Shown here: piece by piece, positions 8,388 through 16,892 of the stretch
Position numbering within the stretch: position 1 is the stretch's first letter
Layout: every line of letters starts with the position of its first letter
Assembly (NCBI GenBank): GCA_900547855.1
Contig: URIK01000010.1
Coordinates: 1 to 24,982, forward strand
From: an uncultured Collinsella sp.
GTDB lineage: Bacteria > Actinomycetota > Coriobacteriia > Coriobacteriales > Coriobacteriaceae
Length of the DNA: 24,982 nucleotides
Reading direction: 5' to 3'
Translations under genes and position numbers: made by a program
Notes under the pieces: generated by a model
Database searches by the model: none
What the model was told of the DNA's origin: nothing
Seen by the model: only the letters and a program-made list of their open reading frames with translations

Positions 8388-8428
8388 CCCGCGCGAGGCC
8401 ACCCAAATCCCTCGCGCGGGCTTCTTTT
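8388..8428 (+). terminator. Intrinsic terminator of malQ
   Basis: An 11-bp stem (CCCGCGCGAGG 8388-8398 / CCTCGCGCGGG 8410-8420) is followed by CTTCTTTT, 48 nt after the malQ stop and 40 nt before glgP. It suggests partial separation of the two transcripts. Confidence 0.8.
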
Positions 8429-8467
8429 GAATTGCTGACATGTAGTCGACTCACCACAGGAGGAAAC

Positions 8468-10735
8468 ATGCCCCGTATCAATCTTGCGGATCTTGCCGAG
8501 CAGTCTTTTGGAACTTCGCTCGAGCAACTCGATGACCGCCGCATTTACAAACTGCTGGTCAAGCTCGTGCAGGAGCGCTCTGCCGCCTGTCCGCTCAACA
8601 ACGGCAAGAAAAAGCTCTACTACATCTCTGCCGAGTTTTTGATCGGCAAACTGCTCATCAACAATATGATCGACCTCGGCATCTATGACGAGGTTAAAGA
8701 TCAGCTCACCGCCGCCGGCCATGACCTCAACAAGATCGAGGAGTTCGAGGTCGAGCCTTCGCTCGGCAACGGTGGCCTGGGCCGTCTGGCCGCGTGCTTC
8801 TTGGATTCCATCGCAACGCTGGGCCTTACCGGCGACGGCGTGGGCCTCAACTACCATTACGGCCTGTTCCGTCAGCGCTTTGTCGACAATCAGCAGAAGG
8901 CCGTCCCCGACGAGTGGCTCAGCGAACAGGACATCCTGATCGATGACGACCGCTCCTACACCGTTGAGTTCGGCGATTTTGCCGTTACCTCCAAGCTCGT
9001 CAACATCGATGTGCCCGGTTACGGCCAGCCCACCAAGAACCGCCTGCGCCTGTTCGACCTGGCAAGTGTCGACGACGGCCTGGTCCCCGGCAGCTCCATC
9101 GACTTCGACAAGACCGAGATCGCCAAGAACCTCACCCTGTTCCTGTACCCCGACGATTCCGACGAGCAGGGCCGCCTGCTTCGTATCTACCAGGAATACT
9201 TCATGGTGAGCAACGCCGCTCAGCTCCTCATCGACGAGGCCACCGAACGCGGCAGCAATCTGCACGATCTGGCCGACTACGCCGTGGTCCAGATTAACGA
9301 CACACACCCCACCATGGTCATCCCCGAGCTCATTCGCTTGCTCACCACCGAGCACGACATTGAGTTTGACGAGGCCGTTGCCATCGTGCGTTCCATGGTC
9401 GCCTACACCAACCACACGATCCTTGCCGAGGCGCTCGAGAAGTGGCCGCTCGCCAGCCTGCAAAAGGTCTCCCCCGCCATCGCCGACATTATCGTCAAGC
9501 TCGACGAGGTCGCCAAGGCCGAGCACGACGACCCGCGCGTCGCCATCATCGACGAGCATGACACCGTCCACATGGCCCACATGGACATTCACTTTGGCTT
9601 CTCCATCAATGGCGTCGCCGCACTCCACACCAAGATCCTGGAGGACACCGAGCTTCACCCGTTCTACGAGATCTATCCCGAGAAGTTCTCCAACAAGACC
9701 AACGGCATCACCTTCCGCCGTTGGATCCATGGCGCCAACCCCGCGCTCGCCAGCCTGCTCGACGATGTAATCGGCACCGATTGGCGCAGCACCGGCGACC
9801 TGAGCAAGCTTACCGAGTTCGTTGACGACAAAGATGTTCTTGAGCGCCTGGCTGCCACCAAGACCGAGGCCAAGGCCATCATACGCCAGTTCATGGCGCT
9901 CGAGCAGGGCGTGACCATTCCCTCCAACGCCATCATCGACGTCCAGGTCAAGCGTATCCACGAGTACAAGCGCCAGCAGATGCTCGCGCTCTACATCATC
10001 TGGAAGTATCTCGACATCAAGAACGGCAATAAGCCTAAGCACCCCGTCACCATCATCTTTGGCGGCAAGGCGGCCCCCGCCTACACCATCGCGCAGGACA
10101 TCATCCATCTGATCCTGACGCTGTCGCAGTGGATTGCAAACGACCCCGACGTGGCTCCCTACCTGCAGGTCGTCATGATCGAGAACTACAACGTCACCGC
10201 CGCCGAGCGCGTGATCCCCGCCGCTGACATCTCCGAGCAAATCAGCCTGGCCTCCAAGGAGGCGAGCGGCACCTCCAACATGAAATTCATGCTCAACGGC
10301 GCCCTAACCCTGTGCACGCTCGACGGCGCCAATGTCGAGATCGCCGAGCTCGTCGGCGACGAGAACATCTACACCTTTGGTGCCTCGTCCAAGCAGGTCG
10401 AGCAGCTCTATGCCGAAGGCACCTATGACGCCGGCGCGCTCTACCGCAAGCCCGGCATCAAGCTGCTGGTGGACTTCATCACCAACCCCGCCTTTATGGC
10501 GACCGGCAACGCGGAGCGCCTGCAGCGTCTGCACGACGACATCAAGGGCAAGGACTGGTTTATGGCCCTGCTCGATATTGAAGAGTACATCCAGACCAAG
10601 GAGCGCGCGCTGGCCGACTACGAGGACCAGGATGCCTGGATGCGCAAGGCGCTGATCAACATCGCCAACGCCGGCACCTTCTCGTCCGACCGCACGATCT
10701 CCCAGTACAACGACGAGATCTGGCACCTGGACTAA
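8468..10735 (+). CDS. glgP: Glycogen/maltodextrin phosphorylase (GT35)
   Basis: GlgP uses pyridoxal phosphate and inorganic phosphate to release glucose-1-phosphate from the ends of alpha-1,4-glucans. The 755-residue protein has AEFLIGKLLINN near the start, EPSLGNGGLGRLAACFLDS, the NDTHPTMVIPELIR segment and VKRIHEYKRQQ. The PLP lysine is K606 in GTSNMKFMLNGAL. AGGAGG lies about 4 nt before the ATG at 8468. The length is slightly below the usual 790-840. It follows malQ in the same direction with its own ribosome-binding site; the pair forms the classical route from maltodextrin to glucose-1-phosphate. Glycogen and maltodextrin phosphorylase cannot be told apart from sequence alone. Confidence 0.95.
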   Translation: MPRINLADLAEQSFGTSLEQLDDRRIYKLLVKLVQERSAACPLNNGKKKLYYISAEFLIGKLLINNMIDLGIYDEVKDQLTAAGHDLNKIEEFEVEPSLGNGGLGRLAACFLDSIATLGLTGDGVGLNYHYGLFRQRFVDNQQKAVPDEWLSEQDILIDDDRSYTVEFGDFAVTSKLVNIDVPGYGQPTKNRLRLFDLASVDDGLVPGSSIDFDKTEIAKNLTLFLYPDDSDEQGRLLRIYQEYFMVSNAAQLLIDEATERGSNLHDLADYAVVQINDTHPTMVIPELIRLLTTEHDIEFDEAVAIVRSMVAYTNHTILAEALEKWPLASLQKVSPAIADIIVKLDEVAKAEHDDPRVAIIDEHDTVHMAHMDIHFGFSINGVAALHTKILEDTELHPFYEIYPEKFSNKTNGITFRRWIHGANPALASLLDDVIGTDWRSTGDLSKLTEFVDDKDVLERLAATKTEAKAIIRQFMALEQGVTIPSNAIIDVQVKRIHEYKRQQMLALYIIWKYLDIKNGNKPKHPVTIIFGGKAAPAYTIAQDIIHLILTLSQWIANDPDVAPYLQVVMIENYNVTAAERVIPAADISEQISLASKEASGTSNMKFMLNGALTLCTLDGANVEIAELVGDENIYTFGASSKQVEQLYAEGTYDAGALYRKPGIKLLVDFITNPAFMATGNAERLQRLHDDIKGKDWFMALLDIEEYIQTKERALADYEDQDAWMRKALINIANAGTFSSDRTISQYNDEIWHLD

Positions 10736-10765
10736 CCCATTCCCCTTACCCATCCTCTTGAAAGC

Positions 10766-10795
10766 GGAGTCGCGGCAACACGGCTCCGTTTTTTG
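10766..10795 (+). terminator. Intrinsic terminator of glgP
   Basis: A 7-bp stem (CGGAGTC / GGCTCCG, one T-G wobble) with a 10-nt loop is followed by TTTTTT, about 30 nt after the glgP stop. Confidence 0.85.
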
Positions 10796-10834
10796 TGCCC
10801 AGGCGATGCTCCTGTGAGCCGCCTCGACTAAATC

Positions 10835-11132
10835 GTCTCAATCCGTAACACCTACTCGGCAAAAACGGTCCCACCTGTTACAGATCAAGACAAACCGGTC
10901 CTTTCCCCAGGATTCATCTCAATCTGTAACATCTAACGTCCGAAATTCGCCCTTACTGTTACAAATCGAGACAAATGGATAAGCCGGCTAAAACAATCTC
11001 GTTCTGTAACATGTAGCTGCCGAAATCAGCCTCTCGTGTTACGGATTGAGATGAAAGGACAGGCGGCTCAACTCAATCTCGTTCTGTAACATCTAAACCC
11101 AATTCGAACCTCTACCTGTTACAGGTCAAGAC
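10835..11132. repeat. Array of four palindromic 57-nt units with an 80-81 nt period (BIME-like)
   Basis: Units lie at 10835-10891, 10916-10972, 10996-11052 and 11076-11132. Each has a left arm close to ATCTCAATCTGTAACA, exactly 25 nt of centre, and an inverted right arm close to TGTTACAGATCAAGAC. Linkers between units are 24, 23 and 23 nt. Centres and linkers also resemble each other (for example CCGAAAT in the centres), so this is a diverged tandem repeat of about 80 nt whose units are themselves palindromes. It fills most of the 536-bp gap between glgP and the ABC ATPase gene, outside the two terminators. No open reading frame or RNA family is recognisable. Confidence 0.9.
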
Positions 11133-11164
11133 AAACTGACAGATGGCCAATCCCAACACAAAGA

Positions 11165-11203
11165 AAGGCTCCCCTCTCGCCCAGCGGACGGGAGGGGAGC
11201 CTT
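11165..11203 (-). terminator. Intrinsic terminator of the ABC transporter operon
   Basis: A perfect 12-bp stem (AAGGCTCCCCTC 11165-11176 / GAGGGGAGCCTT 11192-11203) lies 69 nt past the ATPase gene stop. On the minus strand it is followed by TCTTTG. It may also stop rightward transcripts from the repeat array. Confidence 0.8.
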
Positions 11204-11271
11204 ATATGTGACCGCGGCAAAAGGATGGCAATACCGCAGTCGCCCAAAGGGAGGGCCTGGATGTACCGGGC

Positions 11272-12471
<1,200 letters not shown>

Positions 12472-12538
12472 GTCTTTACCTTTCGATATGCGGCACCATG
12501 TTGAGGGCGCCGCAGAAACTTGCAAAACAGTTACGGCA

Positions 12539-13378
12539 TCAGCCCTTGACGGCACCTGCCACCACGCCGTCGATGATGTACTTCTGGCAGAGGATGTACA
12601 TGACGACGATGGGGACAACGACCATCATGATGCAAGCCATCATGGGGCCGAGCTCGACGTGGCCGTAGCCGCCGCGGAAGTACTGGATCAAGATAGGAAT
12701 GGTCTTGTACTTGGTGGAGTCGAGCGTAAGGTAGGGCAGCAGGTAGTCGTTCCAGACCCACATGGTCTCGAGAATGCCGACCGAAAGATAGGTGGGCTTC
12801 ATGATGGGAAGGACGATCTTAAAGAACACCTGGACCGGGTTGCAGCCATCAATCATGGCCGCCTCTTCGATCTCGAGCGGGATGTTCTTTACAAAGCCGG
12901 CGAACATAAAGACCGCCAGGCCCGCGCCAAAGCCAAGGTAGATAAAGCAGATGTTGAACGGCGTGTTGAAGCCGATGCGGTCCGCCAAATTGGACAGCGT
13001 GAACATGAGCATCTGGAACGGTACGACCATCGAGAACACGAACAGGTAATAGAAGAAGTTCGAGATCTTGCTGTTGACGCGCACTACGTACCAAGCGCAC
13101 ATGGAGCAGCACACCAAGATCAGAACGACCGACGTGACCGTGATGATGAGCGAGTACATAAATGCCGAGGCAAAGCCCTGCTCGTTAAGGGCGTGCATGT
13201 AGTTTGCGAGGCCGTTGAACGTCTCGGGCGTGAGCAGATCGAATGCCGTGGTGGTGCTGATTGCAGTTGCCTTTTTAAAGGAATTGAGCGCAATCATGAA
13301 CACGGGGTAGATCCACGCGAGCGACAGAATCGTAAAGAAAATCGAGAGCGCGCGATTGATAACCTTATCGCGTTTCAT
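12539..13378 (-). CDS. Sugar ABC transporter permease, MalG-type
   Basis: This 279-residue inner-membrane permease has about six hydrophobic helices, the first near residues 10-32. The EAA loop that contacts the ATPase reads EIEEAAMIDGCNPVQVFFKI, followed by LPIMKP. It fits the CUT1 family (MalG/LacG/MsmG), which imports di- and oligosaccharides. Its ATG overlaps the TAA of the upstream permease by one base (TAATG), and AAGGAGGTG lies 8 nt upstream, so the two permeases are translationally coupled. Confidence 0.92.
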   Translation of the reverse strand: MKRDKVINRALSIFFTILSLAWIYPVFMIALNSFKKATAISTTTAFDLLTPETFNGLANYMHALNEQGFASAFMYSLIITVTSVVLILVCCSMCAWYVVRVNSKISNFFYYLFVFSMVVPFQMLMFTLSNLADRIGFNTPFNICFIYLGFGAGLAVFMFAGFVKNIPLEIEEAAMIDGCNPVQVFFKIVLPIMKPTYLSVGILETMWVWNDYLLPYLTLDSTKYKTIPILIQYFRGGYGHVELGPMMACIMMVVVPIVVMYILCQKYIIDGVVAGAVKG

Positions 13379-14232
13379 TACTGCTGCACCTCCTTGGACC
13401 TCGTGGCCTTAAGCTGAATCATGGAGATGGCTACGACCAGGATGCAGAAGATAACCGCCTTGGCCTGACCGATACCCTGCCATGCGATACCGGCACGCGA
13501 ATAGAACGTGTTGTAGATGTTCAGGGCGAGCATCTCGGTGGAGTGCGCGGGGGCGCCGCCGGTAAGGGCGAGGTTCTGGTCGAACAGCTTAAAGCCGTTG
13601 GTGATGGACAGGAACAGGCAGATGGTGATGGTCGGCATCAGGTTAGGGATCTTAACCTTCCAAAACGTCTGCCATGCCGTGGCACCGTCGACCTTGGCGG
13701 CCTCGATGTAGTCGGACGGAATGGACTGCAGACCAGCGATGTAGATAATCATCATGTAGCCGACCTGCTGCCACAGGGTCAGGATGATAAGGCCCCAGAA
13801 GCCAGCAGCAGAGTTAAGGGCGATGAGCTGGGCGCCCACGTTGGAGAGCAGGCAGTTGATCAGAATCTGCCAAATGTAGCCCAGCACGATGCCGCCGATC
13901 AGGTTAGGCATAAAGAAGATCGTACGGAAGATGTTGGTGCCTTTGAGCGCCTTGCGGGTGAGCGCCTGCGCGATGGCCAGGGCGATCACGTTGATGAGCA
14001 CCGTCGACAGGAAGGCAAACGCCACGGTAAAGAAGAACGACGTGGCAAACTGCGGATCGGACAGTGCGCGCACGTAGTTCTCGATACCGACAAAGTGCGC
14101 GTTACTAATGATAATAAACTGGCAGAACGAGAGATAGAAGCCCTGGATAAAAGGGATCACGAACCCGATCATAAACGCCAGGCACGTGGGCAGCATAAAG
14201 AGCGGCCACCAGCGCTTGAGTGCTTTGCCCAT
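13378..14232 (-). CDS. Sugar ABC transporter permease, MalF-type
   Basis: This 284-residue inner-membrane permease has six predicted helices and a CUT1 EAA loop (DYIEAAKVDGATAWQTFWKV, then IPNLMPT). It has the short form typical of Gram-positive and actinobacterial importers, without the large periplasmic loop of enteric MalF. AAAGGAC lies about 7 nt before the ATG. It pairs with the downstream permease to form the channel. The gene for the binding protein lies upstream, separated by a GC-rich hairpin. Confidence 0.92.
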   Translation of the reverse strand: MGKALKRWWPLFMLPTCLAFMIGFVIPFIQGFYLSFCQFIIISNAHFVGIENYVRALSDPQFATSFFFTVAFAFLSTVLINVIALAIAQALTRKALKGTNIFRTIFFMPNLIGGIVLGYIWQILINCLLSNVGAQLIALNSAAGFWGLIILTLWQQVGYMMIIYIAGLQSIPSDYIEAAKVDGATAWQTFWKVKIPNLMPTITICLFLSITNGFKLFDQNLALTGGAPAHSTEMLALNIYNTFYSRAGIAWQGIGQAKAVIFCILVVAISMIQLKATRSKEVQQ

Positions 14233-14254
14233 AAAAGGGTCCTTTCAATATGCA

Positions 14255-14286
14255 GGGGGCGGGCAAACCAACGTCTGCCCGCCCCC
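14255..14286 (-). promoter_or_regulatory. GC-rich hairpin between the binding-protein gene and the permease genes
   Basis: An 11-bp perfect stem (GGGGGCGGGCA / TGCCCGCCCCC) lies in the 88-nt gap and is not followed by a T-run. In such operons a hairpin here commonly protects the upstream mRNA and raises the ratio of binding protein to permease. That role is an inference. Confidence 0.7.
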
Positions 14287-14320
14287 CTGTCGCTAATCAG
14301 ATAGCTTGGGCAGCAACTGC

Positions 14321-15637
14321 TTACTCGGAAGCGGCCTTCTCGGTCTTCCAGCCATCGACGAAGGCGTTCTTGACGCCGTCCCACTTGCTGTTATCGGCAG
14401 CGTAGGCAATCAGAGCCTGCTTGAGGTTCTTCTTCCACTCCTCGGAGGGAATGTAGACGAAGTCCCAAGCGACGGTCTTCTTGCCGTCCTTGGCCATGGC
14501 AACGGCCTGCTGCGAGAAGACGTTGGTGGTCTCCTTGGCGCCCTTGAACGGAGCGGTCAGACCCATCTTGTCGGCGATGATGCTGGTCGGGGTGTCAGCG
14601 GTGACGCACCAATACATGAAGTCCTCGGTGGCCTTCTGGGCATCCTCGGAAGCCTGGGAGCTGACGCACCAGTAGTTCTCGCCGCCGGAGCACAGGCCCT
14701 GGTTCTCCTCGCCGTCAACACCGATGTAAATGGGCATCATGCCAATCTGATCGTCGGTCATGCCGGCCTTGACGAGGTCAGCGTAGGCCCAAGAGCCGTT
14801 CTGGTAGAAGACGGCCTTGCCGGTTGCGAACTCGTTGGTGGCGTCGTCGCCGGTCTTGGAAGCAAGCTGCGAAGGATCGCAGGTGGAGTCGGTGATGTAC
14901 AGGTCGAAGATCTGCTTGTAGTTGTCGAGGAACTCACCCTTGATCTCGTCGTCCTCCTGGTTGTGCTCCTTCTCAAACTCGTAGTAGAGCGGCATGTTGG
15001 CAAGGTGGGTGGTGTAGCGCCAGCTGGAGGAGTCGTCCATGCCGGCGGAAGTGAAGGCACCCTCGACACCAAGCTCGTCCTTGCGGGCCTGGATGTCGTC
15101 GGCACAAGCCTTCAGCTTGTCGAAGGAGTTGATGTCCTCGGCCTTGTAGCCAGCCTTCTCGAGCAGCTGCTTGTTGTAAATAATGCCGAAGCTCTCCTGA
15201 ACCCAGTCGATGCACACATCCTTGCCGTCGGATTGCAGAGCCAGGGAGTCGTCAATGAGCTCACCGCGGAGCTTGGTATCGGACAGGTCGGCGCAGTAAT
15301 CCTTCCAGTTCTTAAGACCGGTGGGGCCGTTGACCTGGAACAGGGTCGGAGCGGAGCTCTTGGACATCTCGGACTTGAGCTTCTCCTCGTAGGTGTTGGA
15401 GGCGGCGGTCACGATCTTGACCTCGACGCCCTTCTCCTCCTTGTACGCCTTGGCGATCTCCTTCCACTCCTTGTCGACCTCGGGCTTGAATTGGAGGAAG
15501 TAGACCTCGGCAGCGTCACCAGAAGCAGAGGAGCCGGAGCCGGCAGAACCACCGCAGCCCACGAGACCCAGACCAAGAACCGCAGCCGCGGAACCAGCAA
15601 AGCCCAGGAACTGCCTTCTGCTCATTTCGTTCTTCAT
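14321..15637 (-). CDS. Sugar ABC transporter substrate-binding lipoprotein (CUT1, MalE-like)
   Basis: This 438-residue protein starts with a twin-arginine motif (SRRQFLGF, 6-13), a hydrophobic stretch and a lipobox LVGC (25-28). It should therefore be exported, probably by Tat, and lipid-anchored at C28. A Gly/Ser linker follows, then a family 1 extracellular solute-binding fold (LQFKPEVDKEWKEIAKAY near the start, then FATGKAVFYQNGSWAYADL further on). I chose the ATG at 15637 (MKNEMSRRQF), which has GGGTGG 6 nt upstream. It is the first gene of the importer operon. The substrate is probably maltodextrin or a related alpha-glucoside, judged from malQ, glgP and shared operator-like sites; this is inferred from context, not from binding residues. 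Confidence 0.92.
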   Translation of the reverse strand: MKNEMSRRQFLGFAGSAAAVLGLGLVGCGGSAGSGSSASGDAAEVYFLQFKPEVDKEWKEIAKAYKEEKGVEVKIVTAASNTYEEKLKSEMSKSSAPTLFQVNGPTGLKNWKDYCADLSDTKLRGELIDDSLALQSDGKDVCIDWVQESFGIIYNKQLLEKAGYKAEDINSFDKLKACADDIQARKDELGVEGAFTSAGMDDSSSWRYTTHLANMPLYYEFEKEHNQEDDEIKGEFLDNYKQIFDLYITDSTCDPSQLASKTGDDATNEFATGKAVFYQNGSWAYADLVKAGMTDDQIGMMPIYIGVDGEENQGLCSGGENYWCVSSQASEDAQKATEDFMYWCVTADTPTSIIADKMGLTAPFKGAKETTNVFSQQAVAMAKDGKKTVAWDFVYIPSEEWKKNLKQALIAYAADNSKWDGVKNAFVDGWKTEKAASE

Positions 15638-15745
15638 TACAATCCACCCTTTCACACCGTGGCGGCACCCTTTGCCGCCGCCTTCGGAGATTGGCTCGGG
15701 GACTTTGCCCCTTTTGCTGATTTGTACAATACGCTATTTGGCTAG

Positions 15746-15842
15746 TTGTTTGAACAAGTATTACTAGAGCGGTAGGAAAACTTCGGTGAACGGTAATTTC
15801 AACTTGATACTTGACAAGTTTTGTATAAACAATTATTTGTTA
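15746..15842 (-). promoter_or_regulatory. Two operator-like palindromes upstream of the ABC importer operon
   Basis: TTGTTTGAACAA (15746-15757) and TTGTATAAACAA (15831-15842) match the near-palindrome found upstream of malQ and in the GntR-PTS gap. The first lies about 15 nt upstream of a minus-strand TATTGT (15726-15731), a weak candidate -10 box. The second closely resembles the TTGTATATACAA operator known for Bacillus TreR, a HutC-type GntR regulator. Confidence 0.55.
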
Positions 15843-15853
15843 TCGAATGCAGA

Positions 15854-15902
15854 GAAAACGCCCGGTCAAGCCGATGCATCATCGGTTTGACCGGGCGTTT
15901 TC
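15854..15902. terminator. Bidirectional terminator after the GntR gene
   Basis: A 22-bp stem (arms 15854-15875 and 15881-15902, one wobble) starts with GAAAACGCCCGG and ends with CGGGCGTTTTC, with a 5-nt loop. It lies 41 nt after the GntR stop and ends the regulator transcript before the ABC operon begins. Confidence 0.9.
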
Positions 15903-15943
15903 GCTTTGAGGGCATGAGTCTCGTCAGGCTGCGAGCTAGCCGG

Positions 15944-16663
15944 CTATCGCTTGGAGTTGACGCGGTAGTGGAAGATCTCGGGATGCGTGCGGGCATGCGT
16001 GACCTCGAACAAGATGCCGTCCGAGGTGTACGACTGGCTCTCCATGACGGCAACGCAGTTGTATTTGCCGAGGTCAAGATAACTGCAGTCCTCATCGTTG
16101 GCAAGCTCGACGCTCACCGTACGGCGACTCGCCATCACCTTGACGCCGCGTTTGTGCTCCAGATAGTCGTAAATTGACTTTGCGGCGATCTCGGGCGTCA
16201 GACCCTTGGCGATCGACTCCAAAAAGTAGCCGTGGTCCACCTGGCGAGCATTGCCGTTGAGGCTTCGGACACGCACTACACGAATCAGCTCCTCGCCCAC
16301 CTTAAAGCCCAGGCGACGAGAAAGTTGCTCCGTGCAAATCAAATGTTCAAAAGACTTAACGTCCGTCGATGCAACGGCATTGTTGCGCTTTGCAAATTCG
16401 CCAAACGACTCGACTTCCTCGAGTGCGCCCAGCATGTCGGTTTCGCCCTTGAGCCAAATAACGCGCACGCCCTTGCCGTGTATAGGCTGCACAAACATCT
16501 GATCGGCCAGCATGCTCAAGGCGCGTCGAACGGTATTGCGCGTGCAGCCAAACTCCGCGGTCAGCTCGGCTTCGGTCGGCAGCATCTCCTGAAACGCATA
16601 GGTCCCATTAATGATGCGCGAACGTATTTCTCGGTAGATTCCTTCGTATATCGCTTTTGGCAT
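15944..16663 (-). CDS. GntR/HutC-family (TreR-like) regulator of the sugar block
   Basis: This 239-residue protein has an N-terminal winged helix (residues 5-70; IYREIRSRIINGTY, LPTEAELTAEFG, TRNTVRRALSML) and a UTRA effector domain (about 90-235). Regulators of this type, such as TreR and NagR, bind palindromic sites and release them on binding a sugar or sugar phosphate. AGAGGTG lies about 6 nt before the ATG at 16663. It lies between the ABC importer operon (same strand, downstream) and the divergent PTS-HAD fusion gene. Matching palindromes lie in both flanks, so autoregulation and control of both transporters are likely. A ligand such as a PTS-derived sugar phosphate would fit but is not shown. 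Confidence 0.9.
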   Translation of the reverse strand: MPKAIYEGIYREIRSRIINGTYAFQEMLPTEAELTAEFGCTRNTVRRALSMLADQMFVQPIHGKGVRVIWLKGETDMLGALEEVESFGEFAKRNNAVASTDVKSFEHLICTEQLSRRLGFKVGEELIRVVRVRSLNGNARQVDHGYFLESIAKGLTPEIAAKSIYDYLEHKRGVKVMASRRTVSVELANDEDCSYLDLGKYNCVAVMESQSYTSDGILFEVTHARTHPEIFHYRVNSKR

Positions 16664-16717
16664 GACTTCACCTCTACATTATTTATTTCCGGCTAGGCAC
16701 GATAGCATTTCTTAAAG

Positions 16718-16851
16718 TTGTTTAAACCGAATATCGGTAAAGCGACAGGATTTAACCGTTGACGGTTTCTGTCGTGCCCAAATCGGTTTCGCTCAAAACT
16801 GCCGGTACAACAATCGTCTGGTCCTCTACAATGAATCCATTGTTTAAACGT
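16718..16851. promoter_or_regulatory. Divergent GntR-PTS control region with two operator-like sites
   Basis: TTGTTTAAACCG (16718-16729) and TTGTTTAAACGT (16840-16851) share the 10-mer TTGTTTAAAC. The first overlaps a possible -35 box of the minus-strand GntR promoter (TTTAAAC, about 16 nt from TATCGT). The second lies just downstream of a plus-strand TACAAT (16827-16832) for the PTS gene, where a bound repressor would block transcription. Confidence 0.55.
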
Positions 16852-16892
16852 TTCCCCACGCGCAACGCGCCTCGATATTCGGAAGGCAGAAC

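Noticed and set aside
8294..10240. Long open frame (648 codons) on the minus strand opposite glgP
   Set aside because: It is the antisense shadow of a GC-rich, strongly coding gene. The translation has low complexity (Gly, Val, Asp, Leu) and matches no fold, while the plus strand is a clear phosphorylase.
10835..11132. CRISPR-like array
   Set aside because: Repeated arms alternate in direction, and the segments between them resemble one another instead of being unique spacers. No cas genes are present.
14306..15745. Long plus-strand open frame opposite the sugar-binding protein gene
   Set aside because: It is an antisense shadow; the minus strand encodes an obvious lipoprotein with start, ribosome-binding site and lipobox. 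The same reasoning removes 6867-8441 (minus) and 11308-12504 (plus).
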